A stretch of DNA of 64,000 nucleotides from CAYRTD01 sp964528675 (GTDB lineage Bacteria; Bacteroidota; Bacteroidia; Bacteroidales; GCA-2748055), in the NCBI GenBank assembly GCA_964528675.1, contig CAZGTU010000013.1, positions 1-64,000 of the forward strand, in the 5' to 3' direction. Below are positions 62,926-64,000 of this stretch, one piece after another. A program made the position numbers and the translations under genes. Within the stretch, counting starts at the first letter, position 1, and each line of letters begins with the position of its first letter. Below the pieces are notes generated by a model, which saw only the letters and a program-made list of their open reading frames with translations, was not told where the DNA came from and searched no databases.

Positions 62926-64000
62926 ATGAGCAAAACGGTTAAATTTTTACTGGATGAAAAGGAATTGCCAACCCAATGGTATAATCTGATGGCGGATATG
63001 CCGAACAAGCCGCTTCCTCCGCTTCATCCCGGTACAAAGCAGCCCATCGGTCCGGAAGATCTTTCAGCCATATTTCCAATGGAACTGATCAAGCAGGAAG
63101 TTTCAACTGAAAGATACATAGAGATCCCTGAGGAAGTCCGGGATATCTATAAGATCTGGCGGCCCACGCCCCTGGTAAGAGCATATGGACTTGAGAAGCA
63201 TCTTGATGCACCGGTTAAGATCTATTATAAAAATGAAAGCGTTAGTCCGGCAGGATCACATAAACCCAATACTGCAGTTCCCCAGGCATATTATAATTAT
63301 AAGCAGGGTGTGAGGAAGATCACAACAGAAACCGGCGCCGGTCAATGGGGTAGTGCACTTGCTTTTGCAACAAGTTTCTTTGATATGGAGTTAAAAGTGT
63401 TCATGGTTAAGATTTCCTATAATCAAAAACCCTACAGAAAATCAATGATGAATGTCTGGAATGCTACCGTTTATCCATCACCAACAGATTTAACGGATTC
63501 CGGAAAACAGATCCTGGCGGAGGATCCTGATTCACCCGGCAGTCTGGGTATTGCAATATCTGAGGCCGTTGAAATGGCTGCCAAAGATCCTGAAACCAAT
63601 TATTCCCTCGGAAGCGTCTTGAATCATGTGCTGCTTCATCAAAGTGTTATTGGTCTTGAAGCCCAAAAACAGATGGAAAAAGCTGGAGATTATCCTGATG
63701 TAGTAATAGGTTGTTTTGGTGGAGGATCTAATTTTGCCGGTGTGTCCTTTCCTTTCCTGGGAGAGAATTTCCGGGATGGCAAAAATACGCGTGTGGTTGC
63801 CGTGGAACCGGCTTCATGTCCTAAACTTACCCGGGGTAAGTTCCAGTACGATTTTGGGGATACCGTTGGACATACACCTCTTTTGCCCATGTTCACCCTG
63901 GGACATAATTTTGTACCTGCAAAAATTCATGCCGGAGGATTACGTTATCATGGTGCCGGAACAATTGTTAGCCAGTTGCTCAAGGATAATCTCATAGAAG
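62926..64000 (+). CDS. trpB2: TrpB2-type tryptophan synthase beta chain (5' part)
   Basis: The gene runs past the window end; 358 codons are visible. The N-terminus (MSKTVKFLLDEKELPTQW, then NKPLPPLHPGTKQPIGPEDL) and WRPTPLVRAYGLEKHLDAP are those of the TrpB2 group rather than TrpB1. The PLP-binding Lys is in SPAGSHKPNTA, and ETGAGQWGSALA and the phosphate-binding GCFGGGSNFAG are also present. It would condense indole and serine to tryptophan; TrpB2 enzymes often lack a TrpA partner and may salvage indole. The Trp attenuator just upstream supports a true role in tryptophan supply. It is preceded by gltD on the same strand but has its own promoter. Confidence 0.92.
   Translation, partial: MSKTVKFLLDEKELPTQWYNLMADMPNKPLPPLHPGTKQPIGPEDLSAIFPMELIKQEVSTERYIEIPEEVRDIYKIWRPTPLVRAYGLEKHLDAPVKIYYKNESVSPAGSHKPNTAVPQAYYNYKQGVRKITTETGAGQWGSALAFATSFFDMELKVFMVKISYNQKPYRKSMMNVWNATVYPSPTDLTDSGKQILAEDPDSPGSLGIAISEAVEMAAKDPETNYSLGSVLNHVLLHQSVIGLEAQKQMEKAGDYPDVVIGCFGGGSNFAGVSFPFLGENFRDGKNTRVVAVEPASCPKLTRGKFQYDFGDTVGHTPLLPMFTLGHNFVPAKIHAGGLRYHGAGTIVSQLLKDNLIE

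Noticed and set aside
1..64000. CRISPR arrays, tRNA or rRNA genes, prophage or integrase genes
   Set aside because: None seen: no regularly spaced direct repeats of 25-40 bases, no cloverleaf recognised by eye, and no phage or recombinase protein.

Overview
The window looks like a chromosomal segment of a Bacteroidota bacterium, probably an environmental Bacteroidales/Marinilabiliales-type organism. The evidence is: type IX secretion (T9SS) C-terminal sorting domains on two proteins, many Bacteroidetes-style lipoproteins, AT-rich intergenic DNA, several promoters that fit the Bacteroidetes -33 TTG / -7 TAnnTTTG pattern, and a glycan-degrading gene cluster. No rRNA, tRNA, CRISPR array, phage or intact insertion sequence was seen.

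Layout. 1-362: 3' end of prmA. 943-7525: a GbsR/MarR-type repressor with an operator-like promoter, then a TolC / membrane-fusion / RND efflux operon ending in a small PII-like protein. 7732-12192: a 1486-residue exported protein of unknown function. 12202-19277: a phosphodiesterase-like protein, small membrane and STAS-like proteins, two PAS histidine kinases and a TPR protein. 19878-30779: an oxidoreductive sugar module with two DUF1080 proteins, a Tat-exported TIM-barrel isomerase, a DUF4380-like protein, a 2-hydroxyacid dehydrogenase, an SMP-30 lactonase, a Tat-exported Gfo/Idh/MocA oxidoreductase and DoxX; a response regulator, an isochorismatase-like hydrolase and a T9SS propeller protein lie among them. 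31032-34070: a DUF362/CBM9-like T9SS protein. 34269-56387: a two-armed CAZyme cluster without SusC/SusD. The minus arm has GH78, an SGNH hydrolase, a CE1-type esterase and two GH2 beta-mannosidases; the plus arm has a GH78-like enzyme, a GH106-like enzyme, a sulfatase and a broken GH116 gene. Between the arms sit a thioesterase and an unusual receptor. 56490-64000: gltB, gltD and the start of a trpB2-type gene.

Most notable points. (1) The trpB2-like gene is preceded by what reads as a complete ribosome-mediated attenuator: a 19-residue leader peptide with three consecutive Trp codons, an intrinsic terminator, and an 8-bp perfect antiterminator pairing that begins in the last codons of the leader peptide. 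(2) gltB has a parallel design: a 19-residue, Leu/Ile-rich leader peptide whose stop codon starts an antiterminator segment complementary to a 13-bp terminator stem. (3) The 45063-46943 gene joins a 7TM-DISM sensor and a coiled coil to the zinc-ribbon and helix-turn-helix part of an IS1595-like transposase without its catalytic domain, suggesting a membrane-bound DNA-binding receptor made from a domesticated transposase. It is the only regulator-like gene inside the CAZyme cluster.

All calls come from reading motifs and translated sequence by eye; no database search was run. RNA structures were checked base by base but not folded by software.
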